23,090 nt of DNA from Bacteroidota bacterium (GTDB lineage Bacteria > Bacteroidota > Bacteroidia > Flavobacteriales > Schleiferiaceae). The stretch covers positions 1 to 23,090 of the forward strand of contig PXYR01000005.1 of NCBI GenBank assembly GCA_003023665.1, written 5' to 3'. The translations under genes were made by a program, and so were the position numbers. The notes under the pieces were generated by a model, which saw only the letters and a program-made list of their open reading frames with translations, was not told the DNA's origin and ran no database searches. Positions 22,971 through 23,090 of this stretch are shown in pieces (positions within the stretch are counted from its first letter, which is position 1; each line of letters starts with the position of its first letter).

Positions 22971-23090
22971 TCATTCCGACCAATTACCGAGTGCGGTAAT
23001 CTGGTTTTCCAATATTCCAAAATAATGACCCGTTTCGCCCAATGAATGATGTCCAGTCAATGCCCCAAAAGCAGGCAATACACCTATCCA
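22971..23090 (-). CDS. C-terminal fragment, possibly PdeM-like metallophosphoesterase (cut by window edge)
   Basis: The minus strand from 23090 is open for 39 codons to a TGA at 22971-22973. It reads WIGVLPAFGALTGHHSLGET, continues GHYFGILENQ and ends ITALGNWSE. The VLPAFGxxTG element followed by a short beta-strand tail resembles the C-terminus of PdeM, the ligase-associated DNA-repair metallophosphoesterase common in Bacteroidota. The catalytic part lies outside the window, so this is a family guess. The frame ends 75 bp before moxR on the same strand. Confidence 0.45.
   Translation of the reverse strand, partial: WIGVLPAFGALTGHHSLGETGHYFGILENQITALGNWSE

Overview
The window looks like a chromosomal segment from a member of the Bacteroidota, most likely the order Flavobacteriales. 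The evidence is the moderate-to-low GC content, start codons without clear Shine-Dalgarno sequences, promoter-like boxes of the Bacteroidota type (TTG ... TAnnTTTG), a SUF operon carrying a DUF2480 gene, a mevalonate-type HMG-CoA synthase, and a full MoxR-DUF58-Bat operon. The phylum call is firm; the order is inference. It is a housekeeping and core-accessory region. I see no tRNA, rRNA, CRISPR array, insertion sequence or phage gene, and no gene-free stretch over 300 bases (the longest are about 180 bp at 5245-5423 and about 155 bp at 14461-14616).

Layout. (1) 1-2100: aromatic catabolism. Homogentisate 1,2-dioxygenase followed by the first codons of 4-hydroxyphenylpyruvate dioxygenase (minus strand) is the tyrosine degradation core. 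A 2-keto-4-pentenoate hydratase/decarboxylase-family gene is divergent from them. (2) 2120-5244: two paralogous six-TM histidine kinases (minus) flank a plus-strand gene for a secreted, beta-barrel-like protein. No response regulator is visible. (3) 5424-13324: the SUF iron-sulfur cluster operon (minus), in transcription order sufA, sufB, sufC, sufD, sufS, sufE, sufT, then HMG-CoA synthase and DUF2480, ending in a hairpin plus U-tract terminator. (4) 13420-14946: thiL, divergent from sufA and with a promoter so close to its ATG that the mRNA may be leaderless, then a small orphan gene. (5) 14953-22895: the Bat operon (minus), in transcription order moxR, DUF58, a BatD-like or DUF4381-like membrane gene, batA, a fused batB-batC, batD, batE. 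(6) 22971-23090: the C-terminal end of another minus-strand gene, possibly a PdeM-like phosphoesterase.

How the genes work together. SufS and SufE mobilise sulfur from cysteine, SufBCD assembles the cluster, SufA carries it and SufT helps maturation. In the Bat operon a MoxR AAA+ ATPase is paired with several VWA-domain proteins (DUF58, BatA, BatB) and with TPR and beta-sandwich membrane proteins, most of them translationally coupled by overlaps of 1 to 17 nt. The most unusual points are the BatB-BatC fusion that keeps an internal signal-peptide-like segment, the twin kinases whose H-box has Asn instead of an acidic residue after the phospho-accepting His, and the back-to-back sufA/thiL promoters whose -33 elements sit in one 8-bp palindrome.
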